Below, one piece after another: positions 44,866-56,353 of a stretch of DNA of 64,000 nt. The translations under genes and the position numbers were made by a program. The stretch is from Macrostomum hystrix (lineage: Eukaryota; Platyhelminthes; Macrostomidae). A model generated the notes under the pieces. That model did no database searches, was not told the origin of the DNA, and was given only the letters and a program-made list of their open reading frames with translations. The DNA lies in the NCBI GenBank assembly GCA_950097015.1, contig CATNEN010000039.1, positions 13,362,501 through 13,426,500 of the forward strand. The letters are read 5' to 3'. Each line of letters opens with the position of its first letter. Position 1 is the first letter of the stretch.

Positions 44866-45910
44866 TGACATCATGATTTCGCCCCTTCAGCTTGACGCTC
44901 CTGAGGGCGTTGCCAGTCCCCAAGGGATAGGGAAGGGAGAAACGGGCCTCATCCCTCCGTACTACTCCAACATCTGATGACATTAATTGGTAGCTTGGGT
45001 GTGACGGTCGAGTGGCCAAGATCCAAGGGACCAAGGCAGAAAAGACCATGCAGGGTTGTGAGAGGGTAGAACCTGCTAGGCATGGCTGCCACCAGCCACC
45101 TTACGGGACAGCACAACCAACTGCCCCTGACGAAATGGAGCTTACGCTATAAAAGCGAAGTGCTTTTGGCTCACCCCCAAGGCCCATGGCTGGAATAGAG
45201 ACACTATGCGAGGTATTCGCAGGGAGCAGAGAGTTCAGCAAGAGAGAGGACTTATGCATAGGAGATTCTTAGGGATGCAGCTAAGATAGAGGGCCAGCCC
45301 AAGGTCAAGCATGTCCAGATAGAGCCAGTCAACGTACTTATTTTTTAGCATTTTACTCCTAGTCACCAGGTCACAACGATGCAAGTACAGGGTAAGGTTC
45401 GGCTTCCAATATATAGTCTCGTGTGCAATGCGTGTCATTAGGGCACAATAAGAGTTACCCCAGCGCATGGAATAGGGGCAAGCCCAAGGGAAGGGAAACT
45501 CACCGATCCGGTGGCGAGGTTCTGGCTGCAGACAAGGTCGGCGGTGCAGCGACGCGACTCTGGGCGAGGTGGTTCGGCGAAAGACGGAGCGGCGGTGTCT
45601 AGAGACCGGGCTATCAGACGCTGAAGCCTGTTCGCGGTTGTTGAGGTCTACGCGACGAAAAAGACCAGAGATCTGAGTACGGATGACGTCTCGAAAGCTA
45701 ATGGAAGGTCAGGACAGGTACGAAAACGTCAACAGAAGGTATGATAACAAACGGAAGGGTGACGAACGGAAAACGAACAAGGTCTGCTCGAACTTCTCGA
45801 CGAACCACTCAATAAATAGAGCCCAGAGTCACGCGCTCACGCCGTGATCGCGTGATCAACCCGACCTTGACCGAGATGTAGGACAGCCAGCAGATCACGT
45901 GCCTCGCCTG
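44866..45910 (-). repeat. Dispersed repeat C, long copy
   Basis: Its left part matches 30560-31115 and its right part matches 26990-27370 (both inverted relative to this copy). In this copy the two parts are contiguous. A minus-strand TATTTATTGAG and a GC-rich CGATCACGGCGTGAGCGC block give an LTR-like look, but terminal TG/CA and a target duplication are not established. Confidence 0.6.
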
Positions 45911-47774
45911 CCGATCGCGGTGATTGGTCGAGTTAGGATTGGGGTGGGTGCGCGATTACATAACAATGATTTATCACAAGGAAAATAAATAAGGTAGGGA
46001 GATGGGTATGCAATCTCAAAAATGAAATGACTTATGGCCAAATGCGCAATAGAAAAGGGAGGAGGGCCTGTGGGCGCGTGACAGTTGGAAGTCATAAATC
46101 ATTGGAAAGGGGAGGTGGGCGCATTTTGACAGCAAGACGACAGAAAAAAATATGATTTACGACCGAGAACGGTTTTGACATCTCAAGGTCACAGACGATG
46201 ACTAATCGAGGGGGGAGAAGGGAAGGGGAAGGGAAGGTACGCAGGGAAAGCAGGGAACGCAGGGAAACTATCCTTAAAAAGATAATTATGCCCCCTAAAG
46301 TCGCTGCTACATCAATCATATTCATCAAATATTTTACCTTAGCAAAAATTAATAAATTGGCCGCGAGCTAAAAATGTCTTACGCATGTATATTAAATCAT
46401 CCGCTACAACATTTTTTTCGAGGTTCGAGCACGTTTAAGCTTGCATCTACTTTCGTACTGTATCGATCTTCCCAATATGTAGGCCGTCTTTTATCAGTTT
46501 GCATGACCATTTGTCTAATCAAGCGAAATTACACGTTTTACTGTGGTAAAGAGCTAGCATACGAGTAATTATCAATTTTCTCTAAAACTCATGAAAACAT
46601 GAAACCCTTTTAGTTGCACCAGTAGATTTAAGCGCTGTAGTCGATCCTCCTGATTAAAAAAATACAATTGAACAAAGGCTGAGTTTACAGAACAGATTTA
46701 AACAGATACGGTACATGGTACTCTTGGGGTGCACGAGTTGTTCTCTCTCTCGAGCCGATACGGGTTGAGTTGAGTTGCTGCACGCATGATTGCCTGCCAT
46801 CAAATATGCTTCAGTGCGGCGCTGCTCGTGTGGTAGATGAGAAAGCGGATTTTAGCAGATTTTAGGATTTGGGATAAGGATTATCGGGGAGGATGGGAAG
46901 AAAGCCCCATACTCCTGCACGAGTCGGCAAAAATCTTACCAAATTGTTTCACTGGATTGTAATCGAGTGATTGGGACTGCCGAGATTACTTCGAGGGCAG
47001 GTCGGCGCAACGACAAGCAGACAGACATTTCAGGAGGCTATGTTGTCACGAAAATGAGTCCTGAAATCAGAGTGCCGGTAAAAAGACTGTTTGAATAGTC
47101 TGCCGCCCTTCATATATTTTTAGGTGCAGCATGCATCAGGCGCGTGACGCGTGATGCGTCTTGGCGAACTTTAGCTGGCCGTACTGTGATTGGCTGGTGG
47201 ATTTTCTCTATAGCAATATAACGAATAACAAGAATAGATGAACCTCTGCAACGGTTCAGCGACAGGTCATGGATACTCACCAAATTTTCGCCTATGGAAA
47301 TCGCCAATCATAAAAGCATTCAAACTAAATGCACCATATGCAGCGATTTTCAAGCCGAGGAATGCTCAACAGACAATTTAAAATTTACTCATTCAAAATT
47401 GGAAACAGCCTCTGATTTCATCAAATAGCGTTATTTATTTCATAAGAAACAGCTCCAATGAAAATTTCGTGAAACTAAATAAATCGAAATATTAGGCCTC
47501 AGGACAAAAACTTTGTCGATTCTTCGGAGATAAGTCGGAGATAAGATACTCTTAAATTAGGCTCGCTGTGCGGCTTAGAATCTCAAACAGAGATTGGAAT
47601 TAAGAGTGCTAAGCACCAGAATTAATTTCCGTGTTGCCTGTTTTAGAATTCAAAACCGGAAATGATCCAATCAAAAAATAACTTCAATTTGTTAGGCTTG
47701 ATTCGCACTTGTCTATTTATTGTACCGTTAGGTTTTCCTCTCCGTTCCCCCTGTCCGCCAAGTTTTTATTTCCC
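45911..47774. other. Intergenic, no gene seen
   Basis: Short frames on both strands with no domain signal. An imperfect palindrome (GCATCAGGCGCGTGACGCG then TGATGC) lies near 47133. A purine-rich GGAAGGGGAAGGGAAGG stretch is near 46220. Confidence 0.5.
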
Positions 47775-48506
47775 GTGTCTCATCTCTCCCGTGTCTCATC
47801 TCTCCCGTGTCTCATCTCTCCCGTGTCTTATCTCTCCCGTGTCTCATCTCTCCCGTGTCTAATCTCTCCTTTGTCTCATCTCTCCCGTGTCTAATCTCTC
47901 CCGTGTCTCATCTCTCCCGTGTCTAATCTCTCCTTTGTCTCATCTCTCCCGTGTCTAATCTCTCCTTTGTCTCATCTCTCCCGTGTCTAATCTCTCCTTT
48001 GTCTCATCTCTCCAGTGTCTCATCTCTCCCGTGCCTCATCTCTCCTGTGTCTCATCTCTCCTTTGTCTCATCTCGCCCGTGTCTCATCTCTCCCGTGCCT
48101 CATCTCTCCTGTGTCTCATCTCTCCTTTGTCTCATCTCTCCCGTGTCTTATCTCTCCTTTGTCTCATCTCTCCCGTGTTTAATATATCTCTCCTTTGTCT
48201 CATTTCTCCCGTGTCTAATCTCTCCTTTGTCTCATCTCTCCCGTGTCTTATATCTCCTTTGTCTCATCTCTCCCGTGTCTAATCTCTCCTTTGTCTCATC
48301 TCGCCCGTGTCTCAACTCTCCTTTGTCTCATCTCTCCTGTGTCTCATCTCTCCCGTGTCTAATCTCTCCTTTGTCTCATCTCTCCCGTGTCTAATCTCTC
48401 CTTTGTCTCATCTCTCCCGTGTCTAATCTCTCCTTTGTCTCATCTCTCCTGTGTCTCATCTCTCCTGTGTCTAATCTCTCCTTTGTCCCATCTCTCCCGT
48501 GTCTTA
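47775..48506. repeat. 16-bp minisatellite, copy 2
   Basis: About 45 units of TCTCATCTCTCCCGTG with variants CTTTG, CTGTG and TCTAATC. The unit differs by one base (CCCG versus CCCC) from the reverse complement of the unit at 5635-6485. Long open frames here are repeat artefacts. Confidence 0.96.
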
Positions 48507-48580
48507 TCCCGTGGTATTTTAGTTTTTTTCTAACAACGCTGCCAACATTTTATGCAGCAAGTCAGCGAATGCCATAACGT

Positions 48581-48894
48581 TCATAGCACTTCTTCTAGCC
48601 TTGCTATTGTCACCAGATATTGTGCCATGGCAATCAATTTTTCTAGAGGCTCGTTCTTAAAAATGATGCATTTCAGCTTAAGAGCACGTAGGATCATAGT
48701 TTTTTTCACTTTAACATGCTGAATTTTATCCTCTTCCATGCGAGATTCTGTACGTGCAAAGTTCAGTTCTAGGTGACGGCCCCTTCTTGTAGCCTTATAG
48801 GTAATAGGGAATTTTTTCAGACTTAAAAGTGCCTCTCTTTTAAAGGAACCCACGAGTATTACACGGTACACCGTTGGTGTGGTATAGGTGAACT
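48581..48894 (-). CDS. Possible 3' exon, unknown protein
   Basis: After a fair acceptor (GGATTTTTGTAG) the minus strand is open for about 104 codons to TGA, with normal-looking composition: ILVGSFKREALLSLKKFPIT, HLELNFARTESRMEEDK, then LEKLIAMAQYLVTIARLEEV. I recognise no family. A second open minus stretch upstream (48936-49343, including CGLSSLEKENLPVNVCKKTP) might be another exon, but the phases I can find do not match. Both could be chance. Confidence 0.22.
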
Positions 48895-49611
48895 CTACAA
48901 AAATCCATCTATGCTAAATCTCTATAATTACTTAATTACATCTGAAACATTCGTGGCCCTCTACGCCTAATTAAAGAAAAAGCATTCACGCCTAATTCAT
49001 GAGAATTTTTCTTTGAAATCGGCTCGCTTTTATAAGCATTTAGGTAAGAACAGAGAAATTCGCAATCGAGTGGTGTCTTTTTGCATACATTTACAGGTAA
49101 GTTTTCCTTTTCCAGGGAAGAAAGTCCACATGGCTGTTTTTTGTACTTTAAAGTACTTTTGTACTTTAAAGTAGTTTTGCTTTTAACTATTGCACGTGTC
49201 GACGAGAAAATAAAGCAAGAATGATTTTCTGAAAAAATCGCGACATAATTCGCGGCGTTATACTTGATAACTATCAGGTTACAGAATCTGCAGGTGAAAC
49301 GGAATGCGCTCCTACGGATAGGTCTATATGGCTGACTGAGCAAACGTAAGATCGACAGTGCTCAAAATGGGAGAATGCAGTTGTCACCCAGACATTCTGA
49401 CATTCTGTGAGTCTGTTGTCAAGTCTCCAAGCCTTCTCTCCGTGGTTGCGTGAGGATCGGACCTGTAAACGCTGTGCCATTGAACACCGTGACATCGGAT
49501 AGGACCATATCAAAGTACAGACACCTTTGTGTCTTTGTGGAGTAGGGACCAGTCTTTAATAATGATAAGAATAAAAATAGTTTCAGGAAAACTGACGGCA
49601 CATCATTTAGT
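48895..49611. other. Uncertain open frame and SINE fragment
   Basis: Holds the unassigned 135-codon minus frame at 48936-49343 and a SINE family A scrap at about 49416-49453 (CCAAGCCTTCTCTCCG). Nothing else is supported. Confidence 0.4.
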
Positions 49612-49865
49612 GAGGAGACGATTCTCCCCATTCCCTGAGCACACACGCACACCGGTGTGTACATCTGCCCTGACTTTCTCATCGTCCGGCAGTGTACATT
49701 TCACTGTGTCTAGGAGGTTGGCCCTCAATGGCGTAAATTGAACGACAAGCCCTCAAGCCTTCTCTCCGCGGCTGCTCCCCAAATGAATGTGGCCTCGCCG
49801 CGGAATCGAGCTCAAGGACCTTGGCGCGAGAGGCAAACGCGTTAGACCGCTCTGCCACTCACCCA
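49612..49865 (-). mobile_element. tRNA-derived SINE, family A
   Basis: Best-preserved family A copy. On the minus strand: box A TGGCAGAGCGG, then TCTAACGCGTTTGCCTCTCG, a box-B-like GAGCTCGATTCC, and the body GGCGAGGCCACATTCATTTG. The tail ends near GAGAATCGTCTCCTC. Confidence 0.85.
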
Positions 49866-50123
49866 CCTGTACAGAGGCCTCTCCTCTTTATTTATTAGAT
49901 AATTTCGCGCTTTTTGAGTTTTAACGTTTTTGCTGCCGCTTATTCTGCAATATGAAGTAAGTAGCGAGCAGTGAACGCTTGTATGATTGTACAGAAGTCA
50001 AAAACCGATTGCTAGTAAAGTCAATAGTTTTTATTGTAGCATTTTAGGTATTTTTGTCCCTTTTTAAAACAAATTTTATTAATGCTAAGTTCTTCTGATT
50101 TTGAAGCCGTTGTCATCTAACAG

Positions 50124-50377
50124 ACTTTTTCAAACTACTCAAGTTACTCAACTTGGATACTAAATATAGCATTTTAAGCGAAATTGCGTGCATGCTTAAC
50201 CGACTGTGCGACATCGTTGAGATTCGTGACTTAGCTAAGTCAATCAAGCGCATCGCTTTCTTGTCTCGTCTCAAGTCTAGACAGCTGAAATACAAGATAA
50301 AAAGCCTAGCCGCCTCGATTGAAGGGTTCATTTGGCTCCTGCTTATCGATGTACACACCTGTGTGAGTGAATGTTAG
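50124..50377 (+). CDS. Possible exon, unknown helical protein
   Basis: Open from a plausible acceptor (CATCTAACAG) to TAG, 84 codons with no ATG near the front. Composition is leucine- and lysine-rich (FFKLLKLLNLDTKYSILSEI, IRDLAKSIKRIAFLSRLKSR). I cannot link it to another exon or a family. Confidence 0.18.
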
Positions 50378-50418
50378 GAATGGAAGCGGGGCAATCGTAG
50401 TATTAGACTTAACAAACA

Positions 50419-51153
50419 ATACAGAAATCGAAGCAGGAGCCATAGAAGGAATCGAAGCAGGGGCCATAGAAGGAATCGAAGCAGGGGCCTTAGAAGGAAT
50501 CGAAGCAGGGCCATAGAAGGAATCGAAGCAGGAGCGCACCATAGAATGTATCGAAGCAGAGGCCATAGAAGGCATCGAAGCAGGGGCCATAGAAGAAATC
50601 GAAGCAGGGGCCATAGAAGAAATCGAAGCAGGGGCCATAGAAGGAATCGAAGCAGGAGCGCACCATAGAATGTATCGAAGCAGAGGCCATAGAAGGCATC
50701 GAAGCAGGGGCCATAGAAGAAATCGAAGCAGGGGCCATAGAAGGAATCGAAGCAGGAGCGCACCATAGAATGTATCGAAGCAGAGGCCATAGAAGGCATC
50801 GAAGCAGGGGCCATAGAAGAAATCGAAGCAGGGGCCATAGAAGGAATCGAAGCAGGAGCGCACCATAGAATGTATCGAAGCAGAGGCCATAGAAGGCATC
50901 GAAGCAGGGGCCATAGAAGAAATCGAAGCAGGGGCCATAGAAGGAATCGAAGCAGGGGCCATAGAAGGAATCGAAGCAGGGGCCATAGAAGGAATCGAAG
51001 CAGGGGCCATAGAAGGAATCGAAGCAGGGGCCATAGAAGGAATCGAAGCAGGAGCCATAGAAGGCATCGAAGCTGGGGCCATAGAAGGCATCGAAGCAGG
51101 GGCCATAGAAGGAATCGAAGCAGGGGCCATAGAAGGAATCGAAGCAGAAACCT
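50419..51153. repeat. 24-bp minisatellite upstream of the GPCR gene
   Basis: About 30 units of core GAATCGAAGCAGGGGCCATA. A block of about 120 bp containing the odd junction GGAGCGCACCATAGAATGTA recurs four times. All minus frames are long and repetitive (MAPASIPS); they are not genes. GAATC is the reverse complement of the GATTC core of the other arrays. Confidence 0.96.
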
Positions 51154-51635
51154 AAAGTAGCCAAAAAACTGACGCTTTATTGATAGATTGATATAATAAT
51201 CCTAGAAGGAATCAGAACAAAAATCGAAGCAAGAATCAGAACAAGAGTCAAATGAAATTGTTTGTGCCACTATCGACTACATAAACAGGTTCAGATTACT
51301 TTTTTGTTACGTCTTGCGCATTTATTTGCCAAGCAATCTATATGCGTATCGTTGGCTAGTAAGAACGATAGTACTGAAATGTGACTACTAGGTAACGCAT
51401 GGCACGTCTGACAGTGCAACGCCTCTGCGAATCAGCTCATTCGGTTGTCTAGTAGCCTATTTAAAACTGGTTAGAGTACATTTATGTATGAACCATTGTA
51501 AGAGGAGCCAGCTGTCAGAAGCAAGCGAACAGAAACCGGAAATGAAAAACGGAGTGACGCATGAAGTCTTCAACCCAATCATTTGCTATCTGACTGCAAA
51601 CCAGGGCAGGCAAGGAACAACTAACAAGCGCTCTG
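51154..51635. other. Flank upstream of the GPCR promoter
   Basis: No gene. The first 100 bases carry scattered satellite-like units (AATCGAAGCAAGAATCAGAA). Confidence 0.5.
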
Positions 51636-51667
51636 ATTGGTCACAACCAACTTCGCACTTTATAAAG
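51636..51667 (+). promoter_or_regulatory. Likely GPCR core promoter
   Basis: ATTGG (inverse CCAAT) at 51636-51640 and TATAAAG at 51661-51667 lie 120-150 bases before the ATG at 51790. Transcription would start near 51690-51697, giving a leader of about 95 bases. Confidence 0.55.
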
Positions 51668-51789
51668 GAACTCGTTTTCAATTATTAAAACTCTTAGCAG
51701 CATTTCAAAACGATAAACGATTCGAGAACTGGCTTAGGCTAGTAATTACTGCGCTGTCTGAGTTAGCCAAGTCACACAATATACTGACA

Positions 51790-54733
51790 ATGGAGGTATT
51801 CATGATTGCCGTCGAAACGCAGGTGAGTTGAGCTAATATTTTTGGCTATATCTATAGAATCAATGCAGGAGCCATGAAAGGAATCGAAGCACAAACCATA
51901 GAAGGAATCGAAGCAAGAGCCATTGAAGGAATCGAAGCAAGAGCCATAGAAGGAATCGAAGCAGAAGCCATAGAAGGAATCGAAGCTTGAGCCATATCTT
52001 TGGAATCGAATCAGGAGCCATAGAAGGAATCGAAGCTGGAGCCATATCTTTGGAATCGAAGCAGGAGCCATATCTTCGGAATTGAATCAGGAGCCATAGA
52101 AGGAATCGAAGCAAGAGCCACAGAAGGAATCGAAGCAGGAGCCATGGAAGGAATCGAAGCTGGTGTAATGTCCAAAGAATCGAATCAGGTACCATATCTC
52201 TGGAATCGAAACAGGTGCCATATATCTATACAGTCGAAGCAGGAGCCATTTCTATGGAATCGAAGCAGGAGTAGTTGCTATGGAGTTGAAGGAATTGTGG
52301 CTAATGAATTGAAGAATATCTATAACCGAGGCAGAAGTTAAGGCTATGGAATCGAAGCAGAATCGGAGCAGTAGCAATAGCTATGGAATCGAAGCAGAAT
52401 CGGAGCAGTAGCAATAGCTACGGAATCGAAGCAATAGCCATATCTGGAATCGCGGCTGAAGCAATGGCTATAAAAGTGGTGAAATTATAAAATGATGAAA
52501 GTAAACGAAATAAATTCGTCGGATTTAAAAACTGCAGGTTGTCAACGCCACAGACAAAGACTTCATGACAGCTATGGAGGCCGAAGGGCGAAATCTATGG
52601 CGACTCACCGCCTCGGACTGGGTTGAGGCAGTTTTGTACACCGTGGTGATGACAATCTCGTTTCTAGGAAACGGATTCGTCCTGGGCGCCACCGCCCGGT
52701 ACCCTAGCTTGAGACGCCGTGTGCCCGGCCTCATGCTGAACCTGGCTGCCTCCAGCCTGCTGGTCAGCTCCGTCTGCATCCCGCTGAAGCTGGCTCTGAT
52801 CATTAACAAGGCCTGGCTGTTCGGCAGTCTGGGCTGCAAGCTGTCCGTATTTTCTCACGGTGAGAAGCCAGACTACTAATCATATTGGGACACTAATTTT
52901 CAGTGGTACTGTGCACAGAGAGTGTGCACTGCATGAATAATAGAGTGGTCTATGGTTCCTAATAGTCTGGTTCCTAATAGAGTGGTCTATGGTTCCTAAT
53001 AGTCTGGTTCCTAATAGAGTGGTCTATGGTTCCTAATAGTCTGGTTCCTAATAGAGTGGTCTATGGTTCCTAATAGTCTGGTTCCTAATAGAGTGGTCTA
53101 TGGTTCCTAATAGAGTGGTCTATGGTTCCTAATAGAGTGGTCTATGGTTCCTAATAGAGTGGTCTATGGTTCCTAATAGAGTGGCCTATGGTTCCTAATA
53201 GAGTGGTCTATGGTTCCTAATAGTCTGGTTCGCAATAGAGTGGTCTATGGTTCCCAATAGAGTGGTCTATGGTTCCCAATAGAGTGGTCTATGGTTCCTA
53301 ATAGAGTGGTCTATGGTTCCCAATAGAGTGGTCTATGGTTCCCAATAGAGTGGTCTATGGTTCCTAATAGAGTGGTCTATGGTTCCTAATAGAGTGGTCT
53401 ATGGTTCCTAATAGAGTGGTCTATGGTTCCTAATAGAGTGGTCCATGGTTCCTAATAGAGTGGTCTATGGTTCCTAATAGAGTAGTCTATGGTTCCTAAT
53501 AGAGTGGTCTATGGTTCCTAATAGAGTGGTCTATGGTTCCCAATAGAGTGGTCTATGGTTCCTAATAGAGTGGTCTATGGTTCCCAATAGAGTGGTCTAT
53601 GGTTCCTAATTGCAGATTCATAATACCTAGAACCTCAATGGTTGCTTACATTTTACAGCAGTATTCCGTCTTCTAAAATCCAGAGCACTGCCTTTCATAC
53701 CGATATCTACTACTGTACGTACATGATGTTGTGCATACCTTGCATCAAGGTACTGAGTTCGATTCCTCTGCGAGGCCGCTCAGACATGGCTTGGAGGCTT
53801 GTCGTGCAATTTACGCCCTCGAGGGCCAACCTCCAAGGCACAGTGAGAGTGTACAATGCCTGACGATCAGATAGTCAAGTTTAAATGTACACGCCAGTAT
53901 GAGTGTGTGCCTGCCAACAGCCCTCCACAATTATATTTACGACACTTCAAACTCATCCGACAATTGATCAGCAATGACCAACAATTAACCAAATGAACAA
54001 AACCATTTGACCCATATTAGCCTTCGCAATGACGCTGAACACCTGCTCCCTGGTTGCCATGGCGGTGTTTCGATCGCGCAGAAACCACCAGAGCCGAGTC
54101 GGACTGGGTCCGGTGGTTGCCTGCTGGTCGGTGGCTGCCATCCTATCCAGCCCGATGCTGCTGATGTACTCCTTGCGGACTGTGTCGATGAATCCGCCGC
54201 AGCTCAAAGAGCTCAACATCAGCTTCACCACTGACAAGCCCATAGCGCACTGCATCGAAGTCTGGCTCAACCAGGACGTGCAAAAGTACATTTCTCTGGC
54301 CTTCCTCGTTGGCATCGGCCTCTTGCCCCTCTTGGCTATCTGCGTTAGCTACGGCATTGTGGCGAGGCGCATCAGGAAGCTCACGCAGCAGTCGAATCCT
54401 TATCCACTCCTTGACGCTACGGCCGCAGCTGCTGCAGCCGCGGCGGTGGTCCGTCGCAACCGAGCGCTGCGCACGGTGGCAGTCCTTGTCGGCTGTTTCA
54501 CCGCCTGCTGGCTGCCAAACGAGCTGCTGCGCGTTCTCGCCGACTTTCTGCTGATCAGCCGACCGGATATTGTTGGCGAGCTGCTCAAACTGCTACCGTA
54601 TGTCAGCCTACTGGTGTACGTACATGCGGCAGCGTCTGGGGGGCTGTACTGCTGCCTGAACACGGCGTTTCGAGAGCGCGCCAGGCGCCTGCTGTGCAGC
54701 GTTCGGCTGCAGGACTCGGATCACGTAGTTTAA
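51790..54733 (+). CDS. Rhodopsin-type GPCR, divergent
   Basis: Three exons (51790-51822, 52538-52859, 54021-54733) give 355 residues. Exon 1 (MEVFMIAVETQ) ends CAG|GTGAGT and joins CTGCAG|GTT in phase, adding an N-glycosylation site (NAT). Exon 2 holds TM1 (FLGNGFV, Asn1.50 kept), TM2 (LMLNLAASSLLV) and the TM3 cysteine (LGCKLSVF). Exon 3 completes TM3 across the splice (SHAFAMTLNTCSLVAMAVF), then TM4, a loop cysteine (AHCIEVW), TM5 (YISLAFLVGIGLLPLLAICV), an alanine run in loop 3, TM6 with the CWLP motif (FTACWLPNELL) and TM7. Key class A residues are missing: Asp2.50 is Ser, DRY reads VFR, and NPxxY reads SGGLY. The ligand is unknown. The start in exon 2 (52565) is an alternative. Intron 2 is 1.16 kb and satellite-filled. 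Confidence 0.9.
51860..52460. repeat. 24/26-bp minisatellite in GPCR intron 1
   Basis: Degenerate units of GAATCGAAGCAGGAGCCATA followed by GAAG or TCTTTG. Same family as the arrays at 50.4 kb and 54.8 kb but more diverged. Confidence 0.93.
52935..53610. repeat. 22-bp minisatellite in GPCR intron 2
   Basis: About 30 units around GAGTGGTCTATGGTTCCTAA, alternating at the 5' side with a 15-bp form (GTCTGGTTCCTAATA). No relation to the GATTC arrays is apparent. Confidence 0.96.
53750..53862 (+). mobile_element. SINE family A fragment in GPCR intron 2
   Basis: Starts inside the tRNA head at box B (TGAGTTCGATTCC) and runs through AATTTACGCCCTCGAGGGCC to AGTGTACAATGCCTGAC. The 5' half of the head and the tail are missing. 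Confidence 0.82.
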
Positions 54734-54774
54734 AATCGATCGGCTACACCTACTTTGCACCGAAGTAAGATATA

Positions 54775-55460
54775 GAATCGAAGCAGGAGCTACAGAAGGA
54801 ATCGAAGCAGGAGCCGCAATTAAGAACCTATGCAGGAGCCATGGATATGAATCGAAGCAAAAGCTATAGATATGGAATAGAAGCGGGTGCCATAGATCTG
54901 GAATCGAAGCAGGAGTCATAGATCTGGAATCGAAGCAGGTGTCATAGATCTGGAATCGAAGCAGGAGTCATAGATCTGGAATCGAAGCATTTGTCATAGA
55001 TCTGGAATCGAAGCAGGAGTCATAGATATGGAATCGAAGCAGGAGTGATAGATCTGGAATCTAAGCAGGTGTCATAGATATGGAATCGAAGCAAGATTTA
55101 TAGATATGGAATCGAAGCAGGAGTCATAGATATGGAATCGAAGCAGGAGTCATAGATATGGAATCGAAGCAGGAGTGATAGATCTGGAATCTAAGCAGGT
55201 GTCATAGATATGGAATCGAAGCAAGATTTATAGATATGGAATCGAAGCAGGAGTCATAGATATGGAATCGAAGCAGGATTTATAGATATGGAATCGAAGC
55301 AGGAGTCATAGATATGGAATCGAAGCAGGATTTATATATATAGAATCGAAGCAGGAGTCATAGATATGGAATCGAAGCAAGATTTATAGATATGGAATCG
55401 AAGCAGGAGTCATAGATATGGAATCGAAGCAGGATTTATAGATATGGAATCGAAGCAAGA
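54775..55460. repeat. 26-bp minisatellite downstream of the GPCR gene
   Basis: About 26 units of GAATCGAAGCAGGAGTCATA followed by GATATG or GATCTG. Variants such as GATTTATAGATATG come in blocks repeated about 130 bp apart. It starts 40 bases after the GPCR stop codon, so the 3' UTR probably runs into it. Confidence 0.95.
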
Positions 55461-56353
55461 CGGAGTCGCACAGAACGCGTAAATTTCGTCATAATGTTTC
55501 CCAAAAGATAAATTTGTCACTGAAAAGTTGCGCGAATCGTTCATTACTGATTAAAGTGATACTTTTTAATCTCGCTAAAATCTCGGTGTATTTTGTGACT
55601 CGATAAATCACTGTGTTTATTTGTTTAGCTGTAGCTCTCGATTTAATTATAATTTTTTATTCTACTCGAAGTTTGTGAACTATATCTTGCAACTTTGCGT
55701 TTTGTCGCTAGGTCAAAGTCACTGTTCAAAATTATATACTAGAATTGTACCTGAGGCTAAGTCATTTTTTCGAATCGCAGCAACAAAAGCAATAAATGGA
55801 AGATGGCCAAAAGCAATCTCTACTGTATGCTATAAATAGAATTTATTAGGCGTAGCCTAATTCCAGAATTAGAAACCTAACATTGGCAGATGCCACTCGT
55901 AATGTAGAATCGTTAAAGAAGCCATGCTGAGTTACCTGAGCTAAATTTATAATCGAATCAGTCATAGACATAGTTAATGCAACTGAAGCCTTTGTTTAAA
56001 CTGTAAGGAAGTGAGTGAGTAAATAAATTTACTGTCTTAGTATTGACTACTATCAGTAGAGTTAAGCATGTGATGCAGTTGACATTCTGTTTAAAATTTC
56101 TTCGTCAAGACAGGAAGAAAAGTTATGCATTGTTGCCCAACAGCGTTGGAAAGTACGGTACTACTGCAGAATACACCGTATAACCGGAAGTGCAGCCAGT
56201 GATCAATGCTGTTCGATGCTCTTTATCTGAGTCAGTTAGCCGTTCCGGAAGTGCGCTTTGATGTGTCTGCCGCATTAATTTTAGTAGCTATAAGAAAAAG
56301 GCTTTCTTGAGCGCTCAAAAAGTGCAGCACCGAGTAAAAAACAACCGCGAGCA
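55461..56353. other. Upstream region of the TRPM-type gene
   Basis: AT-rich spacer with no gene. A TATA-like TATAAG is at about 56290, roughly 65 bases before the ATG. Confidence 0.45.

Noticed and set aside
50306-51164. Repetitive 154-274 codon frames (MAPASIPS and similar)
   Set aside because: Generated by the 24-bp satellite; no non-repeat domain and no splice context.
54400-54663. Minus-strand frame opposite the GPCR
   Set aside because: A shadow of the alanine-rich loop of the receptor; frames opposite GC-rich exons are commonly open.
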